Shown: one piece after another, positions 23,345-34,225 of the stretch | Layout: every line of letters starts with the position of its first letter | Numbering within the stretch: position 1 is the stretch's first letter | From: Nymphaea colorata | Taxonomy: Eukaryota > Streptophyta > Magnoliopsida > Nymphaeales > Nymphaeaceae | Assembly: GCF_008831285.2 (NCBI RefSeq) | Contig: NC_045150.1 | Location: forward strand, 16,553,362-16,617,361 | Direction: 5' to 3' | Length of the DNA stretch: 64,000 bases | Notes under the pieces: generated by a model | What the model was told of the DNA's origin: nothing | Database searches by the model: none | Seen by the model: only the letters and a program-made list of their open reading frames with translations | Translations under genes and position numbers: made by a program

Positions 23345-23736
23345 CTGTTATTTCTTTATTTTTAGTTATGGATGGAATGTAGAAGGAAATATTTCCCCAG
23401 CTAGTTTTTCGTTTTCTATTTTATTTCAGTTTTATTTTTCTGTCATTCACTTTCAGCAGTTATTTCTTTGAATTTCCTTTGTTTTTTCCCTTAGTTATAG
23501 CTGATGACAGAGTATAAGATCTGAAAATCTTATTCACCATGTTAGAGTTCTTTCTCTGCAATTTCACTCCATCGACGTGGTATCAGAGTATTTCCGTTGT
23601 ATCAATGAAGAAAGACCAAAGGCGGAATGGCGCAACCAGGGAAGAGGAGTGGTGCCAGACTATTCCTAAATCCACCAAGTTTACTCTTAAAAATTCACTG
23701 GTTCACTCAAATTTTATAGATTATTTTATTCTATAA
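23345..23736 (+). mobile_element. LTR-retrotransposon leader remnant
   Basis: TGGTATCAGAG at 23578-23588 is a plant primer-binding site. It is preceded by T-rich LTR-like sequence and followed 20 bp later by an ATG frame (23604-23736) that starts MKKDQRRNG and ends quickly. LTR borders cannot be set. Probably a truncated copia leader and gag start. Confidence 0.45.
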
Positions 23737-26700
23737 AAGATTTTGCCTACTTGATGGAAATACAAAGGGTTTTGTATACGTATATGAGTGTATCTAAGTT
23801 TAACTTTAATTCACTTTCACAGGTTTTGTTCTCATTGCCACTTTTCAACATTGTGCTTTAACGAAAGCATGGACCTGCTTTCATCACCTAGCATTCTATC
23901 AAGATTTTTCAGTACAAATATGAGTGCAGATGAGCCCACCCAGTAGCTGCAACTTTGTGAATGTGAGACAGTGCTAGGATAACACACTTTTCAGTTGGTG
24001 TCCTATTATCTGTTCAATGAAGTACCAACTAGGGGCCTGATCTACTTCTGAATAAGTTCTGAAACATAAATTATCCATCCCCTTTTGCAATTATAGCTTA
24101 AGGATCTCCTTTAGTTCTCATGCAGTTTCCCTGCAGAAGATTGAAATAGGAATGTTTCTTGTTGAAGACAATTTGTATGTAGAAATTGCTTTATACATTT
24201 TTTGTTCCTTTTTTCATTGTTATTATTGGTTTTTGGTGTAACTAGTGTGACACTTTTTCCTATACAGCTCAAAGATCTCTGTTCATTGTAGTCATCCTCA
24301 AAGTTTACTATTCAGACTGCATTGGGAGAGTAACATTACATATTGGAAGTGCTTGGAGGTTTTACTTGTCCACTCATTTTTAACAGCAAATTGAGGTAGT
24401 AACTGTGTCCCTGAATATATTTATAGTATTAGCATTAGGATTACAATTAAGTTTATGTTTTTCAAATGTCTAGTTACTGGATCTTTGATGCCTAGAGAAG
24501 GTGTTCATTCTCCATAATATTAGGCCTTGCATGAAATTGATATTCAGAATGTATATGCATTATTGTGGAACCAATGAATATAAACCCAAATTCTTGTGAT
24601 CCCTTTAGTCCATGGTTCATGTTTGCCTGCTGTGACATTGTATGGAAGTTTAATTACGCCTACTAGTTAGATTAATGTACAAGACCACACTGTGTTCAAA
24701 GTTCAAACCTTAGGTACAAAATCTTTTGATTAACATTTACCCTGGCACGTGTGTACCCATGACCATGATAATTTTGATACTATAACTCAATCTCGTTCTT
24801 TACCTGTTCCTTTTTGAAGTTTTCTGTGTATTTTCTAAATGGTGCATGAATCATCCTCTTTCGAGGACATAATTTTTTTTCTTGGAACTAAACATCATTA
24901 TGCTTTTGTAGGATGTGGAAGACATGAGGAACTGTAATGACAGCCTATTTTCTGCAGCTTCTGTATGGTACAGCCATTTCCCAGCACATGTTAAAGTGTG
25001 GTCAATCATTCCTTATCTCTTTGGTTACCATTAACCCCTCTAGTCCTTGGAAGGCCTGGTTGCCTCAAATGTTCTTCAGTACCGTAGAAAAGCTTTAGGG
25101 ATGCATTTCTTAGGGCCACTTCTAGAGAGTTCGTGGCTGCCATGGTCTATTCTGGCCTCATCTACTGGAAGATGGGGCCACTTCTAGACAGTTTGTGGCC
25201 ACCATGGTCGATGCTGGCCTCAGATACTGGAAGACGGTGCATTTTAATTCCACCTCGTTCCTCTTTTTTCCTTCTAGAATTAATCTCTCTGTATTTTTCC
25301 TGACAGCAGCCCCCTATGAGGGGGATAGAGAGTCGGAAAAGGAAAACAAAAAGGGGTTGGTGGAGTGAAGCAAGAGAGAGAGGAGACAGAGGTGTTGCAA
25401 GAAAATTTCGTGGAAAAAAAAGTTGTGTCCCTTTGGGGCCACCTTTTTTCCGTGGAAGTTTTTCCTGAATCCAAGTTGGATTCAAGAAAAAAGACAAGTG
25501 CATTGCCTGGAAAAAAAATGTAAAATTTAGGTAGACTGTTGGGCATCAAATACCCCTTATTCTCCAGTTTGATTTTCTTTTCTCCTTTGTCCATTTCTCC
25601 TCTCCTGTTCTGTCATCCTCTTCCCCTGGACAGAGATATATTGCTTCGTGTGGAGATGTTTGTGTCACTGGCTGGTTTGCCCATACTTCCCTATTCTGGT
25701 GGCTTCTGTTCTCTTCCACTCCATCTCCTATTTCACTGCCTTCGCTTCTCTTTATGAACCAAGCATTTTCTCCTTTTGCTTACTATGTCTTCTCATCAAT
25801 TTTTTTTTTTTTAACAGAAAAAGTAAAAGAGACTTGAACCTCCCCAGTTGTCACATTGAAATTCTAAAACTTATTTTCATATGAACTTCCTCAAAAACAT
25901 TTCATATTCACTCCTTTTCATCGTCAAGCTTTTGCAATGAGATTTAGGGATTTTACCCCCCTCCTTTGGCCTCAAACACACTTCTCTTAAACTGCACTTT
26001 TGAAACTGCCTTTGTTCTATCTTTTGTATTCATAAGTTCTATTTTGTATTCATAATTATCTATGGTTGCTATTTCTTGTTAGTCCTTAAGGGGCATGCTA
26101 TTGTTCTGCACTCTTTAATTTAATAACATTCTCATTTTGTTCTCTCTCTCGCTCAAAATGTGAAGGCATCCATGGATAGCTTTTGAGTGAAACAAACGCA
26201 CTTAAGAGGACACTTAATTGAGGTGGAAAATTTTATGACAGCCAAAGTAGTCAATGTACAATTATGTGATTGGTTCTTAGTGTCTCTGACCTGGTTCTCC
26301 ACAGTGTTTGCGCTTGACAAGAAGGCTTCACTTTTGTGCTTTTGATTTTGCACATAAGTCTTCCAACGAAATTTAATTAAAATGTGAAATTTCCTACTTC
26401 TGTGTGTGTGGGCTCGAGAAGAAGGTGAAATTAGTTGCTGAGCAGAGCTCTTTTTGTGCTCTTTATGTTGCAGTTAATCGACAGCAAGTAGATTTGAATG
26501 ATACAAGAAATTTTTCTGGATTCATACGTTGAAATGGTTACGTTTGAAATGGTAAGGAACAACAGATGTCTATTTCAGGTTTAAGTTTTGGACTTGTCTT
26601 TTTCTTCTTTTTTTCCCCTAATAAATAATTGAGTGCTAGAGGAAGGCATGTTGTGCTTAATAATTGATGTTGAATATTAGGTGTATAAGAAACTATGGGG

Positions 26701-27721
26701 TAATAACCATTTCTTTTTCATTTTCTTGATTTTTTTTTTTAAAGCAATTACCGTACTTTACAATTTGTTTTCATTAAATTGCATGCTTTTGCGCTACCTG
26801 ACTTGATTTCTGGCTCTGCTACTGGAGAAGTACATTTGAGCATCATGTTACTAGTGGCTCTTTATAGTGAAGTGAACATTTTTTGCCAATTTGTCTATAT
26901 TGTAGAGATGGACATCTGCATTCACCTGCTGTTCAAATGGGATTATTGAATAATGTGTTATGTTCATCATTGATGCATCTCATGCATTTTTCCAGTTAAA
27001 GATGTTGTAATGTATGCAAGATTGTTGCTGTCAACTTGGAATGGCAATATGGGAAGTAATTTTTGCTTGTCTTCCTTACGCGGTTTGTAAGTTGGCATTC
27101 CATCATTGTTGCTGGATTACATTCTCTTTTTTCTCATATCCAGTTATGTGCTCTTTAGTTACAGAACGTTTAGATTTGAATAACTTTGAGCAAATGATGA
27201 TGTTTTTGTTTTATTCTTCACTTTGAACTGATTGGAGTCCCATCTCCATGCAGACAAATGAACATCTGATGCTCTTGTTTTTTTCTTCATTTTCAATTTG
27301 TGTACGTTTCTGGCTAGGCATTATTGTCTCACATCCTATATCAATTTGCAGTTCGCATTTCTATTTTTTCTTTCTCTTTTTCTTTCTTGTCATAACGCTC
27401 CTTCACATGAACAAATTGGAAAATCTGTGTGAGGTCTATCAATGAGGCAAGGTCTATCACCAGAGCGAGGTCTCATGAGCAGCTGTGAATTGTGAAACAG
27501 TTTGTGACAAAATTGGCTAGATGTATCACCCCCCTAATCCAACACATCCAAGAAACCCAGTGATGTCCTTTCCAAAATTGGCTAGCTGTGAATTATGGTA
27601 TTTTTGTGTTTTCTCTAATGTTTTCACAAAAGGCCACTCCACATTACTGGTTTACAAGCTTTTCTTGGCTCAGTAAACTAGGAAGATTGCTGACTTGAAA
27701 GTTTTCTCTTTGCAGGGTTAG
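23737..27721. other. Four kilobases of unassigned, low-repeat DNA
   Basis: Mostly T-rich on the plus strand, with intron-like composition and no recognised domain. The 62-bp duplication at 25113 is the only clear structure. The DNA could be introns of a gene spanning 21.3-28.0 kb, but no exon chain is supported. Confidence 0.35.
25113..25236. repeat. 62-bp tandem duplication
   Basis: 25113-25174 and 25175-25236, both beginning GGGCCACTTCTAGA and ending TACTGGAAGA, differ at several positions. Confidence 0.9.
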
Positions 27722-28030
27722 AGTTCCATGGCTTATGGGCGAAAATTTTCAGAAATGCAGCAACTGTGTCCAGGAAACGTGATCAAATTGAGACTGAATT
27801 TCATCATAACATTGAGACTTTCAGAGAAAAATTTCAAATGATATGGTGACACTTTGCTAACCGTTCGATGTTGTTTCTGCAATGCAAGTAGTTTGCAAAA
27901 TGCTCTTAGCTTAGGAGCAGATAACCTAGAAGCATTTGTTACGTGCAGCACATGCCTTAAGTCAAAGCCCACACAGAACGTGGTTTTTCCTCCTAAGTCA
28001 TTCAAACTGACAGCTGTAGACATGGTTAGT
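27722..28030 (+). pseudogene. Possible conserved exon of an unrecognised gene, CXXC pairs, one stop
   Basis: After an acceptor-like TTCTCTTTGCAG (27704-27715), one frame is open for about 300 bp apart from a single TGA near 27838. It encodes an N-terminal stretch with MAYGRKFSEMQ, then LLTVRCCFCN and later FVTCSTCLKSK, giving two CXXC pairs that could form a zinc ribbon, and ends near a donor-like ATG/GTTAGT at 28023. I do not recognise the family. The opposite strand is also open over 27733-28023, so direction is not certain. Confidence 0.28.
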
Positions 28031-28081
28031 TCAGCCGAGCAACTCCTACATTGTCAGAAGAGGGGAGACACTGCAGAATTT

Positions 28082-28600
28082 GTGGTTATATTTTTGTTCC
28101 TTAGAAATTTGTTTCTGCTACATCAAATATTAGTAGGTCTGGAACTCCCTCAGCAACTTGGTTCAGCCGAGCAACTGATGTGGTAAGCAGAAGAGCTGTC
28201 AGAGTTTGTCGTTACATTTTTGTTCCTTAGAAATTTGTTTCTGCTAACATCAAATATTATTAGGTCTGGAACTCCCTCAGCAACTTGGTTCAGCCGAGCA
28301 ACTGAAGAAGCCTACCTAAGCAGAAGAGGGAGAGATTTACACTGTCAGAATTTGTGGTTATATATATTTTTGTTCAGCCAAGTAGAAGCAGAAGCGAAAG
28401 ATCCTCCAGCAAGAAGTCAAACAACGCACAAACAGCAACTTGGTTCAGCCAAACAACTGAAGAAGCAACCAAAGCAGAAGAGGAAGATTACAATGTCAGA
28501 ATATTTTTGTTTCTTAGAAATTTGTTTCTGCTACATCAGACTATGTAGGTCTGGAACTCCTTCAATCAAGAGCACACTGACGAAAGAACCTCCAGCAAGA
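28082..28600. repeat. Diverged ~126-bp direct repeats
   Basis: GTTCCTTAGAAATTTGTTTC with flanking sequence occurs at about 28097 and 28223 (offset 126), with degraded copies near 28360 and 28505. CAACTTGGTTCAGCC recurs in each. Long open frames here are products of the repetition. Confidence 0.8.
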
Positions 28601-28730
28601 AAGTCAAACAACGCACAAAGGCACAAGATCTTCAACAGGGTGCAACACCCAAATTTCTTCAGTAAAGAGAAAATCGTGCACCAAGGCTCTGCTGTGAACA
28701 GCAGCAACATCCAGAAGCATGCGCATTAAG

Positions 28731-29950
28731 GCCTAAACAGGCACCGAGGCTAACCAAGATGAACGCACCAAAGGTGCACCAAGGCCCACCAATAGAGAAA
28801 AACAAAGTATATTGCTATATCGAATTTAAAGTAGCAGAACTCATTGGGGTCAGTGAATAAATTTTATTATGAAACTCATAAGCTCTTTCTCACAATCAAG
28901 ATTTGATGCTATTTAATATATGCAGATATCCAAAAATGTCTTTTTCGAGGCACTTCTAATATGTCTTGATGATAAAGGTTGGCAAAGATTTTCATTTTGG
29001 ACAAAAGATTGAGCCTTGAGCAAGAGATTTTTGAAGTGGTCAAGAGATTTTTGAAGTGGTCTACTCAACATTACAGTATTCATTTTAGACAAAGCTTGAG
29101 CACCCAGCGGTCCACAACCCGATAAAACATCAAGAGACTAGATAAACAACAAACCCCTTAATTGGCAAACAACTGGAGAACATTCTCCATACTACACCAA
29201 ATTAAGGAACACAAATACGACAACCCAGGTGGATCACACACCTAATATCACGGTTGTCACAAAAACACACCTCTAGCTCTTGATCTGCCGAGTGACACCA
29301 AACCTCACCCTCCCGATCCAAACATACCAATAGATGCCCAAAATTATCTAGGATGAATACCGTAGAGAGAATAAATCACTTAAGACAATCTGCTGAGGCA
29401 ATCTCAGTGACACTGCTGATCCTTTATCTTACCAAGAGCCAACAAACCTATATGGTGTCCACCGGCAGTGTTTGTGAAAAATTAATGTCCTCAACATTCA
29501 ACCCCAAATGCATGTCATAGACGTGCATATCTTCCACCGACCACCTTGCGGAAGACATCGAAGGCGAAGGCACTGAGAGTCGGTGACAACGGCGTTCTTC
29601 ACGGTAGAGCTCAAGTAAGTCTCAGACATGTTCATAAGAACTAATGGTCGAGATCTCCTCAGAGAGGGGGGTGTGTCAGAGGAAGGACGCAGTGACTACT
29701 GAGTGCACCAAAAAGGAATTGCTCCACAAAGAAACTCTCAAAGTGGCAGATTGGCGACGGCAGATCTAGCTCCTTGTTCATTAAAAACCAGAGATCCAAG
29801 GAATGGTGATGCATGGCAGATCGAGCCTTGCAACAAACACTCTTCAGAGAAGCAACATATTTTCGCAAAGGACAGCCTCAAGCTTCAGCAACCAGATGAT
29901 ATTCTCCAGTAAGAAACTCGGTTCCTCAATTTGATTAAAAGGAAACTGGA
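28731..29950. other. Unassigned DNA between two repeat blocks
   Basis: No gene seen. A short direct repeat (CAAGAGATTTTTGAAGTGGT) occurs at about 29020 and 29040. Confidence 0.35.
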
Positions 29951-30660
29951 TCCTGCAGAAACTGGCTCTGGTATTAGGAAACTTCAATTTCTGGAACTCT
30001 CAATAAGAGCACAATAACGAAAGATCCTCCAGCAAGAAGTCAAACAGGGCACCAAGGCACTTCAACGGAGTACAACACCCAAATTTCTTCAGTAAAGGGA
30101 CAAAACCGTGCACAAGGCACAAATCCAAGCTGATAACAAAGCAATGAGCAACTTAAGAAATGGCACCAAGGCCCCAAACTCTGCTGTCAACAGCAGCAAC
30201 AAACTTACGAAACAGGCACTAACGCCTAACCAGTAAACAGGCACAATGGCCCCAAACTCTGCTGTCTCTGTCAATAGCAGCAACAAACTTACGAAACAGG
30301 CACTAAGGCCTAACCAATGAACAGGCACAAAGGCCCCAAACTCTGCTGTAAACAGAAGCAACAAACTTACGAATCAGGCACTAAGGCCTAACCAATATAC
30401 AGGCACAAAGGCCCCAAACTCTGCTGTCAACAGCAGCAACAAACTTACGAAACAGGCACAAAGGCCCCAAACTCCGCTGTCAACAGCAGCAACAAACTTA
30501 CGGCACAAAGGCCTAACCAACAAACAGGCACAAAGGCCCCAAACTCTGCTGTCAACAGCAGCAACAAACTTACGGCACAAAGGCCTAACCAATAAACAGG
30601 CACGAAGGCCTAACCAAGAAGAACACACCACAAAGGGGCACCAAGGCCCAACAAGAGCCC
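29951..30660. repeat. Minisatellite with hairpin core CTGCTGTCAACAGCAG
   Basis: GGCCCCAAACTCTGCTGT begins six units at about 30171, 30249, 30332, 30411, 30463 and 30535. Each is followed by an ACAGCAG arm, CAACAAACTTACG and AGGC(A/C)-TAACCAA words. Spacing varies from about 50 to 83 bp. The segment 29990-30130 repeats sequence from 28560-28700 (AGCAAGAAGTCAAAC, CACCCAAATTTCTTCAGTAA). Leucine-rich minus-strand frames are artefacts of the array. Confidence 0.88.
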
Positions 30661-31379
30661 CAAGGGCTGCCTCATTTAAGAATATGTCACGGGGTCTTTA
30701 AATAAGACGCTGAAGTGTCGTCGGACTCAACGGCTAGAATTGTACACAACGGCTAGAATTGTAGCCGTTGGGGACTCCAACATCTCTTGCAAAGGAATAG
30801 AGGATGAAATTAAAAGAAATTCAAAAGCTAAAAATACAAAAAGTCCTATATGTAGAATTGTCATATTAAGTGTAAGTTTGTACATAAACATGAAAGATGT
30901 GTGTTACTTACATATATATCCTAACTCCCGGCCATCAACCACAAAATATCAAGTCTGATAATAATTCGACCAAAATCAGTTTTAGAGTAATGCTTTTGGA
31001 ATTCTTCTCAAAGCAGGGCCTGAAGGACAATGTCGCCAGCCTATCAGGCTACTTTAAATACAATGTGTATTTCTTTGAGGGGTGTGATGTCGCCAGTTGT
31101 TCTGGCAGGTTGGTGAAAGTCTGGCTCTTGTGGGTACTACTCTTCACAAACACTGAATGTGTGATAATCTGGTTCATGGGTATACCGTTCACAATCCAGG
31201 TTTTGAAGCAATCTTGAACCTCAAGGACACAAGGAAGGAAAATCAACAATAGCAAGCAAAAGATTTATTCTGTCGCTAAAAACAATAGCCAAGCAACCTG
31301 TCACCGCAAAGGTATATTTTGCATGGTTTTTAACTGTACAACATAAAAAATAGCCTCCAGCCAAGGTTTAGCTGGCTGA

Positions 31380-31419
<40 letters not shown>

Positions 31420-31769
31420 GACGCGTGTAGTGACTAGAAAAGAGTTACAATGGCGTCATTAGGGACGAATTATGGTGCCATAATAGTATATAGTTTTTAA
31501 TAATGGTTTATGGTGTTCTCCAATGCAAATCTGCTGAGTTGTATCGGTCCCCTCTCTTTATTAGAGAAACCAATGCTGTATGTACATGAAAGAAAGAAAA
31601 AATGTACAGTTTGCCCTCCAAGCCAACAATTCTAGCCCTGAATGAATAAAAATGGACCTAAGTTAGGTTCCACGCATCAAATACACAGGACTTATGCTCT
31701 CCACAAACAACGGATATAACTTCCTCAAGGGTTGCAGTTTCTAAAATACAAATTCTTAACCAGTTGGCA
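30661..31769. other. Unassigned DNA; small inverted/direct repeat and (TA)n
   Basis: AACGGCTAGAATTGTA occurs at 30729 and 30748 with GTAGCCGTT inverted just after. (TA)n at 31385-31412. No gene recognised. Confidence 0.4.
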
Positions 31770-33560
31770 TATTGAAGTCATTCCCAGGCCTATGGAGTGT
31801 ACTTAGGGATTGCACACTTGATGTCTCGAATCATACAAAACCTCTCTCCCTTCAAGAAACTCCATTCACTACTAAGCTTCAAAAAGTCTTATGCAGTCTA
31901 AGGCCAACCACTTTCCCATTTTCCCAAGTTCCCACCATTCCTGATGGCAGCAAAAACCAATCTCTGCACATCTTTAGATTCCATGCACACAAACTAGACT
32001 ATCCAAGCGGCACTTTCAAAGGATGGCCGCAGATCTGGCCTATGCCCTGAACATAACCAGATCTCAATCTCTTCTTTCTTAGGCTCAGCCAATTGATCAC
32101 ATTGCCGATTATGGGTCTAACATCCTCCTACACCACTTTATAGAGAGCTTATTTTTGGATCACAATCATTTTTGAGTTTCCATATGTTTCAGATCATCAT
32201 GGGAAAGGCTAAGCGCCAAACCTGCCTGACCCATCCCTGTCTGGATCATTTCCTCCACCACCAGCAAAAGAAATCTTTCAAAGAGGTGAAAGAGTCTATA
32301 GCCACGTGAACTTCCTTGATAACGTATTTCCACCTTCCATTGAGACTGGGCATTCAATGAACAAACGGGATGCCGTCTGACAGGCCGTGAAGCATAAAAG
32401 GCATATACTTGGAAAGTTAAATCCCATTCTTTGCTATCGTTCTTAAGTTCGAATACACCCTTCCAAATCTATATAGATTACCCATCTCTTGGAATGGCTC
32501 CATTCCGCCAGATGCAGTCCCTCAATTCTTCAATCTTTTTGCGCCTGATTGTATTGTATATATCTTTCCGCTCCGCAGTAAAACATTCTGCTGCTCTCAC
32601 ATTAGAACATTCAAGGAGAACCTAGTCTGAGACTCACTTCCTCATCAAACAACTTGACTGCATTACAAGCAGACTCTTTAAAGAACTTCCTGCACTAACG
32701 CAGATGTTCATTAACATCCACCAACTAAGCTATAATGCCATATCCCCAATTACCACTCCATGGTTTAACCGACTCCTCATTCCCAATCTTTCACCCAATT
32801 GAATGCCCAATCTTTTCCCAACTCCATAAAATATTCTTTCAACTCAAACAATCCTACAGTTTCCCTTTGCATGTCCACGAACTATCACAACTTTGGTACT
32901 GTTCTTTCATCAGATTTACCCATAAGTTTCATGAGAACGTCACTTTTAAGGCTGCCCAAATAATGTGTTTTGTTAGGATACACAAAATTCAGTAAACTAT
33001 CTCCTCCAATTTCTTGAGCACAGAGAGTCTGCAAATCGATCAAGCGCAGCTTTCTACCACCCTCCTACTCTCCCCACAAGGGCTAACTCTTTCAATGTAT
33101 ACGATCACCGACTTGAGGAGTTCAAACTTTAAAGCACATTAGCCAAAAACTTGCAGTCTGATTAATAACAAATTTAGTCGAACATAGTCTGCGAATATAT
33201 GATAGGAGTCTTCTTTTCCATCCTGCTAGTTTCTTCCTCACTTTTTCGTTCAGTGGCATACAATATCTCACCTTGATTTTGCCTTTAAATGGAGGGAGCC
33301 GAATAAAGAAGGGGAAGATCTGCTTTCTCCATCCAAGCATCTCCCTCACGTCTTCAATTTCTAACTCAGTCATCTTGAAAGGAACGAAACAGGACGTCGA
33401 AAGGCTTATTTTTAAGTTCAGCATATATCTCAAGTTCATTCATAACCGACTTCACTGTCTCAACCGACCTCCCGTTAGCGCAACAGCAAACATCAGACCA
33501 TGTCATCTTCGAAGAATATAAAGGATTCTACACACAAGATGTAGTTGGAGAAATCTCACA
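31770..33560 (-). mobile_element. L1-type LINE relic (RT C-terminus and zf-RVT region)
   Basis: The minus strand from about 33540 reads an RT FxDDM-like motif (FFEDDMV), then KIKVRYCMPL, EKVRKKLAGWKRRLLSY and ASFWLMCF, the plant L1 segment after the RT core. Lower down near 32400 come CLLC and LFIECPVS of the zf-RVT region, and near 32230 RLAFPMM...IWKLKND, the usual L1 tail before RNase H. Frameshifts and stops are frequent. The 5' RT core, endonuclease and gag are absent (5'-truncated). Confidence 0.85.
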
Positions 33561-34057
33561 ATACTCACCATGCATCCCAAGATACATTTGAATCAATCTC
33601 TCATTCATTGCAAGCCACTGGAAAATAAAGTGGATAAATTCAATTAATCATTTAAGTGTGGCTAGAATTTGAGCAACATTATTGATAAAAAAAACACAAA
33701 GTTTAGTACTTTTTTTTTTCTAGGGAATTAAATCGTATTCATCATTTCTAAAAGCTACTATTGACCATACAATAGAATTAGATCTTTTTCCTCACTTCGG
33801 AAAGCTATTATTGTCCATATAATGGATGCATGGAGGAAAAGAAAATACACGCAAGCACACATGATTTCTCTTGAAACCCAAAATAGAAAAAAATCCAAAT
33901 TTATAATTGGGGTAGCTCCGATTAAGAAACAAGACAAGCCACTCTTCAGTTAATTACTACAATGCCATATGGTAAGTTAGAAGTATAATGGGCCCAGGCC
34001 GAAGTTTGCTTGTTCTGCTGTGCTCATAAGAAGGGGCAGCATCTTCCTCTGCCAGCA
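33561..34057. other. Unassigned AT-rich DNA
   Basis: AAAGCTATTATTGTCCATA-like words appear twice (about 33745 and 33800). Nothing else recognised. Confidence 0.35.
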
Positions 34058-34225
34058 AGGGCCGAGTCGAAAATTTTTCATGAAAAAAACCCAATTAAAG
34101 TTTTTAAATTTTGATAGGGATTGAAATATCATTTTTCAAAATTTATATATATAAGACATTTTTTCAAATTTATATGTAATTTTAAAAAAATGAGGGAGGG
34201 TTATCTGCCACCCTATTAAGACACA
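34058..34225 (+). mobile_element. Decayed copy of the 194-bp hAT-like MITE
   Basis: Shares the interior order of the copies at 45502 and 53056: AATTAAAGTTTTTAAATTT, GAAATATCATTTTTCAAAA and TATGTAATTTTAAAAAAA. Ends are eroded and no target duplication remains. Confidence 0.6.

Noticed and set aside
30089-30631. Leucine/valine-rich minus-strand frames that look like membrane proteins
   Set aside because: They are translations of the minisatellite units; the repeat length keeps the frame open by chance.
31772-32050. Plus-strand 92-residue frame as a gene
   Set aside because: It overlaps the minus-strand LINE relic and has no recognisable domain.
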